Part shown: positions 1-12,523 of the stretch, piece by piece
Layout of the letters: every line of letters starts with the position of its first letter
Numbering within the stretch: position 1 is the stretch's first letter
DNA from: Porodaedalea pini
Taxonomy: Eukaryota > Basidiomycota > Agaricomycetes > Hymenochaetales > Hymenochaetaceae
Assembly (NCBI GenBank): GCA_002794775.1
Contig: NBAY01000016.1
Location: 613,429-677,428, forward strand
Reading direction: 5' to 3'
DNA length: 64,000 nt
Position numbers and translations under genes: made by a program
The notes under the pieces: generated by a model
What the model was told of the DNA's origin: nothing
Databases searched by the model: none
The model's input: only the letters and a program-made list of their open reading frames with translations

Positions 1-3000
1 TTATTTCAGGAAGCCTCAGTGGGATTCAACTAGCTTCTTTGTTCTATGGAGAGGGCAAAGCTCGATTGAATATTATTGACGATGTCAATGTCTCTACGGA
101 AGTGGCGCAGATGGGAGCTGCCGGTCACGACCAGAAAGCCGATGTGCCAGAGTTCAAGGTGCGAATTCTTGAATGTGTTGTCTAACAGTCATTAAAATTT
201 TAGAATGCAGGTTAAGGTAAACATATCAGACGTCAACCTTCAGCTGACAGAACAGCAATACTGTCGGCTCATCGTACTCTCGCGGACAGTACCGGCTGTA
301 TTCGCCGGCCCCCACAGGGCGAAATAGAGGCGCCCAAACCTCATGAGCAGTCCCGGGAGGCACAGACCGAGGCACAGACTGATCTGTTGCCTGAGCTTAG
401 TCCGACGCAGCCTTCCTCTGGGCAACTATTACTGAAGAAGCTCGACCTCGCCGTATCGATGCAAATAGTTAAGCTGCACTTGTACGGCCTAGGTGCAGCC
501 TCCGAAGGAGATCTAAAGGCCCACGGCATTGCTAGATTCGCACTTTCTGGTACGACAATGACCCTGGATATGCGTACGAATGGCGCGCTGCAAAGCCAGC
601 TTTGGATCAAGTCCTTCACTATGAACAACACTAAACCTGGTCCCACCAAGTTTAGAGAAATCATTCCTGCTGCCGACCATGGCCGCGATCAGTTCCACTG
701 TCTCTTCACGTCATCCGGAGGGTCGGACGCGACGTCGCAAGTTGTAGCTACCATCGACTCTCCGCATATCGTATTCTCCGTCGAGCCCATCTTTGCTCTG
801 TCCAATTTCTTCTTAAGCGCGTTCAAATCGGAAACGAGCGGTCCAGCCGATGCGCCTGAATCATCAACAGACATTGTAAAGCCCGCGGACAGCAATTCTT
901 CCAAGCCGCCGCTGCTAAGCTTCCGCTTTGATCTTCACGATGCGCTTGTCAGCTTATTAGAGGATGATCAAAGAAGCGACACGCAGGCCATCAGACTTTC
1001 GCTGGCTCGTCTTTCACTCTCGAAACAGGTCTGAACTGCCTTTCTTTTGATATGCTCATAGCTGATATGATTGTTTTAGAATGCTTTAGTACTAGACATC
1101 TCTCGTCTGGGAATGTCTCTCACACGCATGAGCAAGCAAGCAGATTCAGTCCGATTCCTGGACGATGTCGACATCAAAGTAGCTTCGGAGTCCCGATCTG
1201 AATGGAACAAACAGTTCACAGGAATCAATATAGCTGTGGAACAAGAGTTCGTCTTCAGGACGTCATATCGCGACATATTGCTCATCACGTCGATCGCCAA
1301 CAAAGCCATTGCTCTCTTCTCCAATTCAGGCGAGACAAACACTAAAGTGAATAAACAAGCTGCATTTGATAATGCGGCTAGCGCGGTCGCTTCTAGGAGT
1401 AAGACGGGAGAAGGCCAGAAAAGCTCGTATGCCCTGACAAGGCTGTCATCTAGCCGATCCAAGTCTAATTTGGGTGCGAAGGTCATCGTGACCACTGAGG
1501 AGGTTGGACAAACCTACTCACTCAGTATTGAAAAGTACTTACATTCACCGCAGTTGGAAGCTTCATTACAAGGTTTCCGACTAGTCCTTATCGGAGATCT
1601 GCATGAGGCGCCGGTGCTCCATTTGACGGCCAAAACGTTTTCTGTGTCTGTCACAGACTGGTCCTCACAGGTAAGTTTTTCCTGAACTTTAATCTCTCAT
1701 AGTGCGTATGAAAAGACTCTTGCTACCAGCTTCAAGCAGCAACTACGATACCGGTGACAATCAACTATTGGAATCTGAAGAATTCTCACTGGGAGCCTTT
1801 AATTGACCCATGGAGCTTCACTGTTTCGGTGAGTGAAACTTTAATTAGAATGGCACAGCTCCCTTTCACATCGAGCATCTTAGGTGCAAAGGACTATTTC
1901 AACGGGTGAAATTTCCCTCACTATCTCCTCTGTCAAGCTCCTCGATCTCAACGTAAGTTCAAACTTCGTTGAGCTCGCAATCTCTGCAGCCAATGTATGG
2001 AACAAAGAGGGCGACCACGTTCTGGAGACAGCAAGAGGAAGTTATGCGCCTTACCGTATATGTAACCGAACAGGAGGGTCGGTTTTTGTCTGGCCAGATT
2101 CAAATGGTAGTGCGGATGTTAGCTCCGTTGCAGCTATTAAAATCGACCAGGATTCTACTATTGATTGGCGCTTTGATAACTGGAAGAAGATGAGAGAGGT
2201 GCTGTGGGTTTTCTTTGCAAGTGAGAGACTGTACCTTATATTTGCCTGCAGGATGGCGCGTCTTCGGGTACCAATTCTATTGGAATCAGGTTTGATGCAA
2301 AGCCATGGGAGCATCTCCGTAGTGTTCCCGTCGATAGGGAAGGAGAGTTTCATTTACTCTTTGCGACCGCGGACAAAGACAGGCTATAGTAAACTTATGT
2401 GCGAGATCGTAACGAAGGATAACGTCAAGATTGTCACTCTTCGCTCGACATATAAGATCGAGAATCAGACATTTTATCCTTTGGAGATTACTCTAGTCGA
2501 CGATACTGGCCATCCTGTTTACCCGATTGAAAAAATAGGTAGGATCGGATAGCAGACTCAAAATAAGAGCATGTCTCACTTTGTGCTTAGTACCGGGAGA
2601 CGACTTTGCCTTGCCAATCGAAGCGGTCACACAGAACAGAATTAGGATACAGCCTGATGGTAAGTTTGATAGATGCAAACATAGAGATACGTGACTGAAG
2701 TCAGGCTTTCAAAGCTGGGTTTGGTTATAGATGGTCACAACCATTGGGATGGGAAGATTTCCGAGAGATCAGGCGTACGAATGGCTTTACGGTGCGCTGT
2801 CCACACATGGATCGTAAAGAAGCGCCTTTCCACTTTACTGTTTGGCCAGTTTGGTCCTCGCATTCGAGGTCCGTGAACTATGTCTTTCTAGATTGAATCA
2901 TCTCATGAGACGTCTGTTTGTCAGGGATTATCCTCAGTTGAAGTTGAACCTCCGAGCACCAATAGAGTTAGAAAATCTGCTTCCGTTCGACATCCAGTAC

Positions 3001-6000
3001 AAGGTGTACGACAAGGATACGAATCACAACTGGAATAGTTTCCTTCGGAAGGGCGGAAATACGCCGGTTCACTCCGTCGAGTTAAATCATCTAGTCCTGC
3101 TCAGTATCACAATTCAAGATACCGGTGGGCATGCCAATCTTGCTTCAGGGATGAGTGGTTAACTGGAATATAAAACAGTGTTCAAGGCCAGCGACTTTAC
3201 TATCATAAATGCCGACAAGAAATTTGAATTCGACCAGGAGCATCAGCTGTCTTTGTCCGATCTACAAGGGCGAAAATTGAGCTTAATGCTTAACTATATG
3301 TTCGTATTGGCGCGATAGTGTCATCTGGGTTTCTTCGGCTAACAGATTTTATAGTAAATTTCCGGATGCCGGAGGGGCATTCAAAGTTCAGGTTTATAGT
3401 CCGTTCATCGTTGTCAATAAGACAGAGCTTCCGTTCGGTGTGAAGTGCGTGAGCTCCGCTGGACTCTATAAAGACGTGCCCGGTGCTGTATCGCGAGGTA
3501 AGTTGAAGAAATTGGCATTCAGTTGGCACTCAACTAAGCTCCGAGCCTAGATGAACTATCCAAGAGCACACCATTCCGTAAGCTCTGCGTCGTGCATATT
3601 TCTTCCAGTACTGAGACACGCACTTGATCAGTTCTCTCTCACTCTAATAAGAAGGGAAACGAGTTTGTTTTCAGAGTAGGGGATTCGAGCTGGTCACAGG
3701 TGAGGCTCTGAGTTACTTCACGATGTCCTACTAACAAGTGTACCATGTAGACAATGCGTTTCGATGCACCCAGTGCAGAAACTGCCATGGTCATACCGCA
3801 TACGATTCAGAAAGCGGAGATACATGTCGGACTTTCCTGGTCGGAAGGAACTGGGAAGTACAAACTGAGCAAAGTCATCGAGCTCACCCCGCGCTTCTTT
3901 GTCTACAATAAGCTTCCGCAGTCCATTCGTTTCCGTGAAATAGGTGCCCCTCCATCTGGTCATTCAGAGCTCAATCCAGGAGAACGGACTCCGTTGCAGT
4001 TCATGCGCATTGAAGAGCGTAGGCTATTGACAATCGCATATCCAGGTCTGAACGCTCAATGGTATAGTGCTTATTGTTCGTTCCTGTTGAACTTTCACAC
4101 TTTGATATTGGCCTCCAGGTCTGCCGCAATCGACATGGAAGCCATCGGCACTATACACGTGCTCATGCGTCCTGCAGGCTCAACGTCACGACAGGATGCT
4201 CACCTGATTGATGCAAATATCATTCTTGATCAGGCCACCATCTTTATCGTTCTTTCCGCGCATGACGGACCTTGGCCATTTTTGATAGAAAACAACAGCA
4301 ATCATGAGGTCGCATTTGGGCAAATTGTCAGTAAAGCACTGATTCCTTTATATTTGGCCAGTTAACAATTTCATTTTCATACAGGACGACAGCCGCGAGA
4401 GACCCGAAAACGATTTCGTGTACAAAGTAAAGCCTGGCAGTCGCTTCCCCTATGCATGGGATTTCCCAGCTATGGAGAAGAAAAAGATATATCTCAGCTG
4501 CAACAAGCGTGCTCGAAAGATTGATATCATGGAGATTGGGGTTCTTCCTCCGTTGAGGGTATGTAGTGGGCTGTTTACACCACCTTCGTCTTCTCACTTC
4601 TCTTGCTCTTAGCATAATTCTGGAGCACTTTCTCTGGACGTTCGCATCGATGGTCCGTCTCAACTTCTGACTATCACCGACTACCGCGAAGAAACCAGTA
4701 TCTACAAGCCAAAGCGCCGCGATACAGGGGCGAGCATTTATCGGAATGATTCGATGGCATCGACGCAGGAGTTCGAAGTTATCCAGGACGAAGTTCCGCC
4801 TACCCTTTCTGTCAACCTTGATTTGAAAGGACTCGGTATCTCCCTCTTGAACAAGCGTTTGGTCGAGGTCGTCTATGTTTCGACTCAGAATCTGAAGCTG
4901 GAGTATCACAACAGCCCCGTTGCACAATCTGTCAATGTAGCGTTTGGGACGTTGCAAATCGATAATCAGCTCCACGATGCATTTTTCCCCGTCCTCTTGC
5001 AACCTACACCTATTTCCAAAGAGGCTAGAAGTCTAGGCGCTTTGCCGACTGTCCAAGCGTCGGTGATTATTCTGAACGACAGCGGTTCGTAGTGTCCTTG
5101 CTTCAAACATATTTTGATCTCACATTTGACTGTAGCACACGGCGTTCTTTTCGTCAAATACGCCTCTATTCTGCTTCAGGCTCTTACGATCCAGATTGAT
5201 GAGGCATTCTTGTATGCGATCCTGGACTTGACTAAGCTAGAAGGCGTCAATTGGGAGGCGGAATCAGAGAAGCAAGTCTGTCGGACTTCATTTCGTTGAC
5301 TATTCTGACCCTTATCCAGTATTTTGATCCGTGATTTAGACAAGATTCCTGAGCCAACTCCTCCGCAGTCTGGTCAAGATGTTTACTTTGAGGTTCTTGA
5401 GTTACAACCGATAATTCTCTCCGTTTCATTTGTGCGGAATATTACGCCCTCTGGTGATGATGCTCAAACGTATGTGCTTTGCTAATAACTATTGACTCCG
5501 AAAGAAAGCTTACAACCGCACCGTTTATAGGTTGACAAGTAGAACCCCGTTGGCTGTCGCTCTCAACGTTTTGACTATGACATTGGCTAACGCTGAAGGG
5601 GTCGAGCTACAGCTGAATGCGCTCGGAATAACGGATGTTCGACTTACGCTTCCTGACATCCAATCCAGAATTCTATATCACTATCGGCAAGAAGTTCTGC
5701 GTCAAATGTATCGTGTACTTGGCTCAGCGGACTTCCTCGGGAATCCAGTTGGATTGTTCACGAATGTCAGCTCTGGCGTGGCTGATATTTTTTATGAGCC
5801 ATGGCATGGCGTCGTTCAGCACGGAGGAGGGGAACTCGGTGTTGGCCTAGCTAAAGTGAGTATTTGCTTTTCTTTCCTGCCCATCTGCTTCTTATTCTGA
5901 AATTCCAGGGGGCAGCGAGTTTCGTGAAGAAAACAATTTTCGGTCTTACGGACAGTATGACGAAAGTCACGTCGAGTTTCGGCAAAGGTGAGCAGTGCTG

Positions 6001-7114
6001 CGGAAAAGAGTTCGAGTAATGGCTGAGACGGATTATTTCTGTCTGCAGGTTTAAGTGCGGCTACTCTTGATGCCGAATACCAAGCAAAGCGGCGCATGAA
6101 TCAACGTCGGAATAAACCAAGACACGCACTGTATGTCAATTCGAGTGGAACGTCTTCAAATCATTTTATAATTCGACCTCCTTTTCATAGCGTTGGTGTC
6201 ACATCGGGGGCAGAAGCGTTTGCCAATAGTGTGGCTAGCGGCGTTGAAGGTGTTCTGGCGAGTACTGAGCAATGTGCATTCTGCTAAATCACAACCTTAT
6301 GGCAATTGCAGATGAAACCCCTTGAAGGGGCTGATGCTGAGGGCGCTCTTGGTTTCTTCAAAGGAGTGGGCAAAGGTTTCGTCGGGTATGCTTCATTTCA
6401 TTATCGGAACAACATCATGACTAACGAGCGGGTCATAGCGCTGTAACGAAACCTGTCGTCGGTGTTTTCGATCTTGCAGCAAACGTCTCTGAAGGTTGGA
6501 CAAGGCTTGTAAAATTCATCAATTACTGCAATGCTAACGAGACACTCAGGTATTCGGAACACTACCACGGTCTTTGACGCTCCTCAAAGAGATCGCATTC
6601 GCAAAGTGAGTTTCGAGTGGAAAGCACAAAAGATATTTGTTGCTTACATCTGAACCAGCCTCGACACGTTCCTGCGGAAGGCGTACTGGAGTCCTATTCT
6701 CCACGCAATGCTATAGGACAGTCTTGGATGCGAGACCTTCAGGATGGCATATATCGGAAAGATTTTTACATTTCCCACATCGGTATGTATTGTATGCAGA
6801 ATGCGACAATCAGGTTGGTCACAACTCATTGCTTAACATATGAAGATCTTTTGGGAACCGACAACATCGTGTTGTTGACAAACGCGAGAGTCATCTCGTT
6901 TTCGTCAAGAGATCTCTGTGTGTACTGGGAACTGCCATTGACAAGCATCGCGGGAGTCCAGGGCGAGCACACCGGCATACGTTTCGCAAGTAAAGCTGGC
7001 CGCGATTATGACAAATTCGTCATCATCCAGGACACCGGCTCAAAGGAGTGGTTCTTCGAACAGGTTAAAGCGGTAGTGATGTCGTTCAATGCGCGACGCC
7101 GACTGGAACGATAA
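1..7114 (+). CDS. VPS13: VPS13-family lipid-transfer protein, C-terminal part (5' end outside window)
   Basis: VPS13 is a giant rod-shaped protein that moves bulk lipid at membrane contact sites; its C-terminal half carries the adaptor-binding (VAB/SHR-BD) region, an ATG2-like helical region and a PH-like domain. Conserved blocks seen here in order are LRAPIELENLLPFDIQYKVY (about 2955-3015), the SHR-BD-like stretch at 3750-4200, VTKPVVGVFDLAANVSEG (about 6440-6500) and a final PH-like segment with NIVLLTNARVISF ending at the TAA at 7112-7114. The gene is cut by about twenty short introns (for example 155-207, 1029-1079). The N-terminal chorein domain lies upstream of the window. Around 275-335 the conserved frame shifts by one base at a run of five C's; either a base is missing or an unusually short intron is used. 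Identity is firm; exact exon ends are not all traced. Confidence 0.95.
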
Positions 7115-7428
7115 GATACCATCTAACAAACCGAGTATTTATTCCTGTATCTTATGAAGTATATCCAGATTACAAAAACGAGGAATTAGAGTGCGTAGAT
7201 AAATGTGAGGGAAGCGCAGAAGAAATCCAAACCAGCCAGTAAGGGATTCAAGGAAGGGATGTGCAAAATGCCAAGTAAAGAATGGGGCAAGAAAATGAAC
7301 GAAAGGCGTCATGCGAACCCCAAAGAAGCGCAAGCAAGATGCCCATGGGACTGGGGCGTAAGTTTTTGCACGGGGTAATAAAGAACGATAAATAAAACAA
7401 AATGAGTGGGTAAGAACAAACCTCGAAG
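7115..7428. other. Convergent intergenic spacer (3' UTRs)
   Basis: Spacer of 314 bp between the tail-to-tail VPS13 and DENN genes. It is A-rich on the plus strand and contains no reading frame with recognisable similarity. It presumably holds both 3' UTRs; no distinct signal is seen. Confidence 0.6.
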
Positions 7429-10400
7429 TCAAACATGGACCGAAGGAGAGATGAATACACGTCCGCCCGAGCCCCTCGCCGTGGCCCCGCTCGATGCCCT
7501 TTCTCTCATTCGACTTGTTAAGGAGGAAGGCTCTTCAAATACGAAGTCGTCGCCGACAGGCTCGCTGGATAAAGTATCCTTTTTCGGATCACTAGCGACC
7601 TTGCGAACTCCCGTCTCCTCATGATCGTGGTAGCTCTCCCGAGGACTGGCTGAGTACGCACTCTGGAAGTCCGTGTCTGAGTCTTCTGTAGGTGCGACCG
7701 TGACCGACGGGGTCGTTGGAACATTTGACACCGATGGACTGAGAGTGGATGGTGAAGTTGGGCTGTTCTCTTGCGTGACAGCCTCCAGGGAGACTCGCTC
7801 GTTCTTGCTCGGCTGGCTTTTGGCCGGTGAGCCAGCAGCCTTTGGCGTCATGGACTTGTCGCGCTTCGATGCGTACGTCTTGGGCTTGCTGGCGCGTGTG
7901 GTTGTCTGCGAGGAGGATACAGTGTTGCTTCGTGTCCTGTTCGCGCCGCTGTCGTATCCGAACGAACGGCGTTTCTTCCCGCGCTCGCGGTCGCTCCCGT
8001 CCGTCTCACTGTCAAGCGAGGGACGCCATTGTGCCACACGCGGATGTGCCAAGGCCTCCAGCTACATTGACGATGAGTTGCTGGTAAATAAAACTTATAC
8101 CTGAGCGGCATGAAAACACACCTTTTGTTGAATTTGGAGCACGGATTGAGCAATACGATCACTGTTCGAGTGGATTCCCTCATCGACAGCGACCATTGCG
8201 TCTTGCGAGCGATCCCCAGCTGGTTCAGTAGCATCGATATTCTTCGTCGTCGTAGACGACGGTTCTTCCTCTTCCTCCGCAATCGCCGTCGCCTCCAGCG
8301 TATGTTTCACAATCTCTTCATTTTCCACGGTGCCGGCCAGCGTGGCAGAGTCGATGCTCTGCGTACGTGGCGGCGAGCGCGCGGCGTTGCTTGAGCGCCT
8401 GGATCCCACTTTGGAGGGAGAGCGCGATGAAGACGTCAGGTTCCCGTCGAGTTGCGAGCCTTCTTCCTCTGAATCGCTCATCTCAATCGACATAGACATT
8501 GACTGCAATGCACGCTCGATTTGAAGTTCCACCTCGGCAACCAACTGCTCACGCTCTTCTTCCATCTTCTCCATCGCCAGACGCATGTTCTCGAGCTCGA
8601 GCATGGCATCTCTGTGCGCAGACTCTGTCTCGTGAAGCTCTGCATTTGAAAAATGAACAACGGGCTTTCTCCGAATAACAAGGAAGAATAAACGTACGAC
8701 TTTGGAGCTTGAGCTTCTCCGCCGCGGTCAGCGAGACCAAGCCCGTCAAGCGTTTGCTCTCGCGCTGCTCCTTGTTGATCTTCGTCCGTAGCTCCGTCGC
8801 CTCGCTGCTGAGCTTCTCCGCGAACTGCTCGAACGAGACGAACTTGTCGCGCCACAGATCGGACTCCGTCATGAGGAAGTTGAGGCGCCGAGAAAGGCGC
8901 CCTATCTTCGTCTCGAGATCGTCACGCGCATCGACGAAGGCCGTGGCGCGCTTGCGGATAGAGTTCTGAACCTGCTGCTCGGCGCCACTCAGGCGAGGAG
9001 GACGTTTGTATTGGCCGAGCGATGAGATGCGCTTGAAAAGAGAGGGTCTTTTGTACTATGAAAAGATCAGGGTTGGTGGAAGCTAGATCAGAAATCGCCA
9101 CGATATACCTTGTCTTGCAAAACCTGGTCAAAGGCCTGTATGATCTTCGTCGAATGCCACCATTCCGGGGCTTTCACGCTCTCCGCGATCACCGACGAGG
9201 AGGCGCCTCTCTTCGCCTGAATCTTGCAAATGGGACGGAAACGCCCAGCAGGGAAGGCCTCCTTGAACTCACTGCATTAAACAGTGCATCAGAAAAAGTA
9301 CCTACATAGGCAAAAAAGAACGCAAAAGAAACGCACATAGGCACAGAGTGGTCCGGGTGGTAGTATTCCCCGAACGCCGCTATGAGCTTCTGTCTATATC
9401 TGTCTCTCTGCTGCCTGACCGAGAGACAGCCTGGCGGAGGAGCAGCACAATTCAGGTAGTTGATGTCGCTGCAATCGGCCAGATGAGGAAGACTTCAAAC
9501 TTTATCAGGAAGCAAGGGACACGTACAGGTCACAAACGCAGACCTCCGGAGGTGGGCGAACCGCATAGCGCATCTCTGCCGCCATGCCAATGATCCATGG
9601 ACCGGGATCCTCAATGTAGATTCTCGCGTCTCTGGCGTGAACAGCAGGGAGTGCGATGCCGTTCCATCCCCGCAACTCGACGAGGTACTTGATGGTAGCC
9701 ACCGCAATCTGCATCTCGACAGTCAGTACTTGAGTATTCGCTTAGAAATGGAAACCCAGAAACGCACCCCAAGCATCGCGGGATGGCGTGAGAAGAATAG
9801 AACGCGCCCAGTAGGCGCCAGAGCAATTTCGCATATAGACAGGATGTTATCGATATTAAGGCATTTGAACAGCGGCCACATAGCGAACTGTACAAAACTG
9901 TTAGCATCTGTGCTCTGATAGGACAGTTGTGTGCATACATTGATGTCCACAAGGCCTCTTCCAAAGTCGATGCCACCGGGGAAACGAGCGACTACCTCCA
10001 GACTGCCGTCACCTTTGTCCCCTCCCTCCTTCGGAGAGGCATCGAGCCTTACAATGTCGCCTGCCCGCGGCGCAGGGTGGGAGAGAATTTTAGAGATTTG
10101 CAAAGTGTGAGACGCGACATCCTTGCTGAAACGCGCCCAGGAAAGCGTCAGATAGTCACGCATAAGATCGTAGATTGGGTGTCTAGAAACCAGGGCTGGA
10201 AAGAGCACGTCAGCAGCGAAACAAGAATGATAACAAAATAATACACACTCAGAGCATAAGGTAGCCAGAAAACGGTGTCTCCTGTCAAGAATAGAGTGGA
10301 TTCGCCCGGTCCATGTGCCGAGCTCGCGACCTCAAACTCGCTCTCGCTGATGGCGTCCCCAATCTCTGACTCTCCATCTGTCTCACCATCCGCGACGCTC

Positions 10401-11818
10401 CACGGACCCTTACGCGAGCTGCGCACGGTGCGTCGCGCCAGGTGCGCGGGGTCCATGTCCGCACGGAGCGCCTTGAGGCGGCTAGCGACAGCGCTCTGCG
10501 CGCTCTCCTTGCGCGAGCGCGTAGACTCGAGCGTGCGGCGGATCGCAGCACTGCGTTCCGCGTCGGCGTGCGACCACACGGTAAGACACACGCCATGGTA
10601 CGTAACGCTGCCTGCCCCGCGGCCTTCGGTGCCCGCGCCGCCGAGGTCCGGCGATGTTGCGACATTGGTATCCAGTGCGGAGACGCTGCTCGGGCCGAGG
10701 TAGGCAGACGATGGGCGTGCGTTCGCGTCGGCATAAGAGTAGGGGAATGTGCCGTACGAGGATAGCGCGTTCGAGAAGCGATTATCGGCGGTCGATGAGG
10801 AAAGAACCGAGTTCCTGAGAGCCGAAAGACCAAGGGTCGAAGGTGGAGCAAGAGGGGTGGAAGGCGCGGGAAGCGTAAAGGTGAACGTGTGCACCGTCGA
10901 TGCTGGCTGAAGCGTCGAAGCGATAATTTCGACTTCGCGCGTGAAGGAGAGCTGCAACCCGCGTTAGCAATTGAAGTGACGGAAGCAAAACAATATATAC
11001 AAATATTTATTCACGTACTTTCAAAGTTTTGCTCAGCATTTTCGCGGTCTCTTGCTTCGACAATGCGCCTGGACCTTTAGAAGTCTCAGTTTGTGAGCCC
11101 ATGCCCTTCATCGTTTTCTTCTTTTTCCCGCCGCCGACCCCAGGGCTGATAGTGCTGCCCAGAACCTCTGCTCTCCACCAACGTCCCACCGCGCCGTCTG
11201 AGTGGGTGAGGCCCATGACTGCATCCGGGTCAGCAAGCGTCCATGTCTGCGGGCGTTTTGGCAGACCGCTGACTACGTAAAGACTGGCGAGGGGCATAGA
11301 AGGCACGGAAGACGGAGAAGGTGGGACGTTTCCTGCTGAGCGTGTCGACATGATGGAGTTGCGTTTACGGACACCAATGGGTTCCATAGACGTGCGGTGG
11401 GGGATCCCAAGCACCTGCGAGGCCTTGTCTCTGCGGGGGACGTGTGTGAGCTGGTTGGATAAGGTGCCTGCGACTGCACGACCGGAAGCTGACAGTCAGC
11501 GGGTGATTAGGTTCGGGGCAGATCACGAAACGCAAACGCACTGGTCAGATCGCTCTCTTCGCGTCTGTGACCGGCGCGTCGGGAGCGCGCAGACGTGACA
11601 GACTTGACCTCCTCGCCGATGTCGTCCTCCGCTATATTTTCGGTGATGGGCCCGGGCGACGCGTTGGAGGACGTCCAGGCGTCAAGCACGGACGTACGCT
11701 GGGCTCTGCCGGATTTGGTGGTGGACTCCGGCGCTGTGTGGGGTCTGAGCGACGACTCTGGGAGGGTGGAGGAGGGCGAAGAAAGACGAAAAGCGGGAGC
11801 TTGGTTGGCAACACTCAT
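7429..11818 (-). CDS. DENN (AEX-3) domain protein with C-terminal coiled coil
   Basis: DENN domains are guanine-nucleotide exchange modules for Rab GTPases. The start MSVANQAPAFRLSS at 11818 is followed by a Ser-rich leader and, after an intron, a uDENN-like block (LYVVSGLPKRPQTW, then YHGVCLTVWSHADAERS). The central cDENN core carries WPLFKCLNIDNILSI and GRVLFFSRHPAMLG (about 9770-9890), and a dDENN-like part with GWNGIALPAVHARDARIYIE follows at 9600-9670. The C-terminal third (8550-8970) is Glu/Lys-rich and predicted coiled coil, then a Ser/Thr/Pro-rich, probably disordered tail to the stop at 7429. About ten short introns separate the parts. Which Rab it serves cannot be read from sequence. 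Family assignment is by motif and domain order; exon ends in 9000-9600 are approximate. Confidence 0.85.
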
Positions 11819-12523
11819 ATTAAATTGCTATTACAGCTGTCGGCCTGTTGTGATGCCCGTGCTGTTCTCGCGGCAACAGCGGAAACGAGCTGTTCCGCAG
11901 CGACTGAACGTACGGAATGCGCAGAAAATTAGAGGGAAATGGGTATGAAAACGATAGATAGGAGAGGGAGAGGTGTCAGCGTGTTGGACCTGACTTGTGA
12001 GGGGAATATTTGTATTAATACTATGCATTTGTGATTATTTTTCATGTATGTTCCAGCAGAAATTCTGCGGATGCTTCTTGGAGTTTAGCCGTCGCTAGTC
12101 TCCCCTTCTTTGCGTCGTCCCCCCGTGAACTTTCTCATATCCTAGCAAATGAGAGACACCCGCATATCCTTTTCAGCCTTCCACCGAGTCCAATTTTACT
12201 GTCTCCGCGAAATCCGCGAACCTTGGCACTCAAGAGAAGCGCAAACACTGGCCTCCTTGGGCAGTTTCAATGCTCGATACACTTGAAAAGGTACAGGTAT
12301 GGAAGCGCATACATGCACCCGCTGATCGTACTTGAGGATAGATTTGATGTTCAAAACTTGAATCCGAGGCCGATAAATCGCAGTGTCGATCCTCAATAGA
12401 AAGAAGCCTTCCAAATAGAGTAAAGCCACGTGCCACAAAGCCGCCCCACGTGCCAGTACTAGTGCCAGTGCCAGGCTGTCAGCCAGCCCGCTCACACACA
12501 TCATACGCGTCTCTCTCGTCGGC
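11819..12523. other. Divergent intergenic region
   Basis: 705 bp separating the head-to-head DENN and NIPA genes, so it should hold both promoters. I see no convincing TATA box, repeat or conserved reading frame in it. Confidence 0.5.

Noticed and set aside
7673..8104. Plus-strand open frame opposite the DENN gene C-terminal exon
   Set aside because: The antisense strand encodes the continuous Ser-rich tail of the DENN protein; the open frame is a composition effect.
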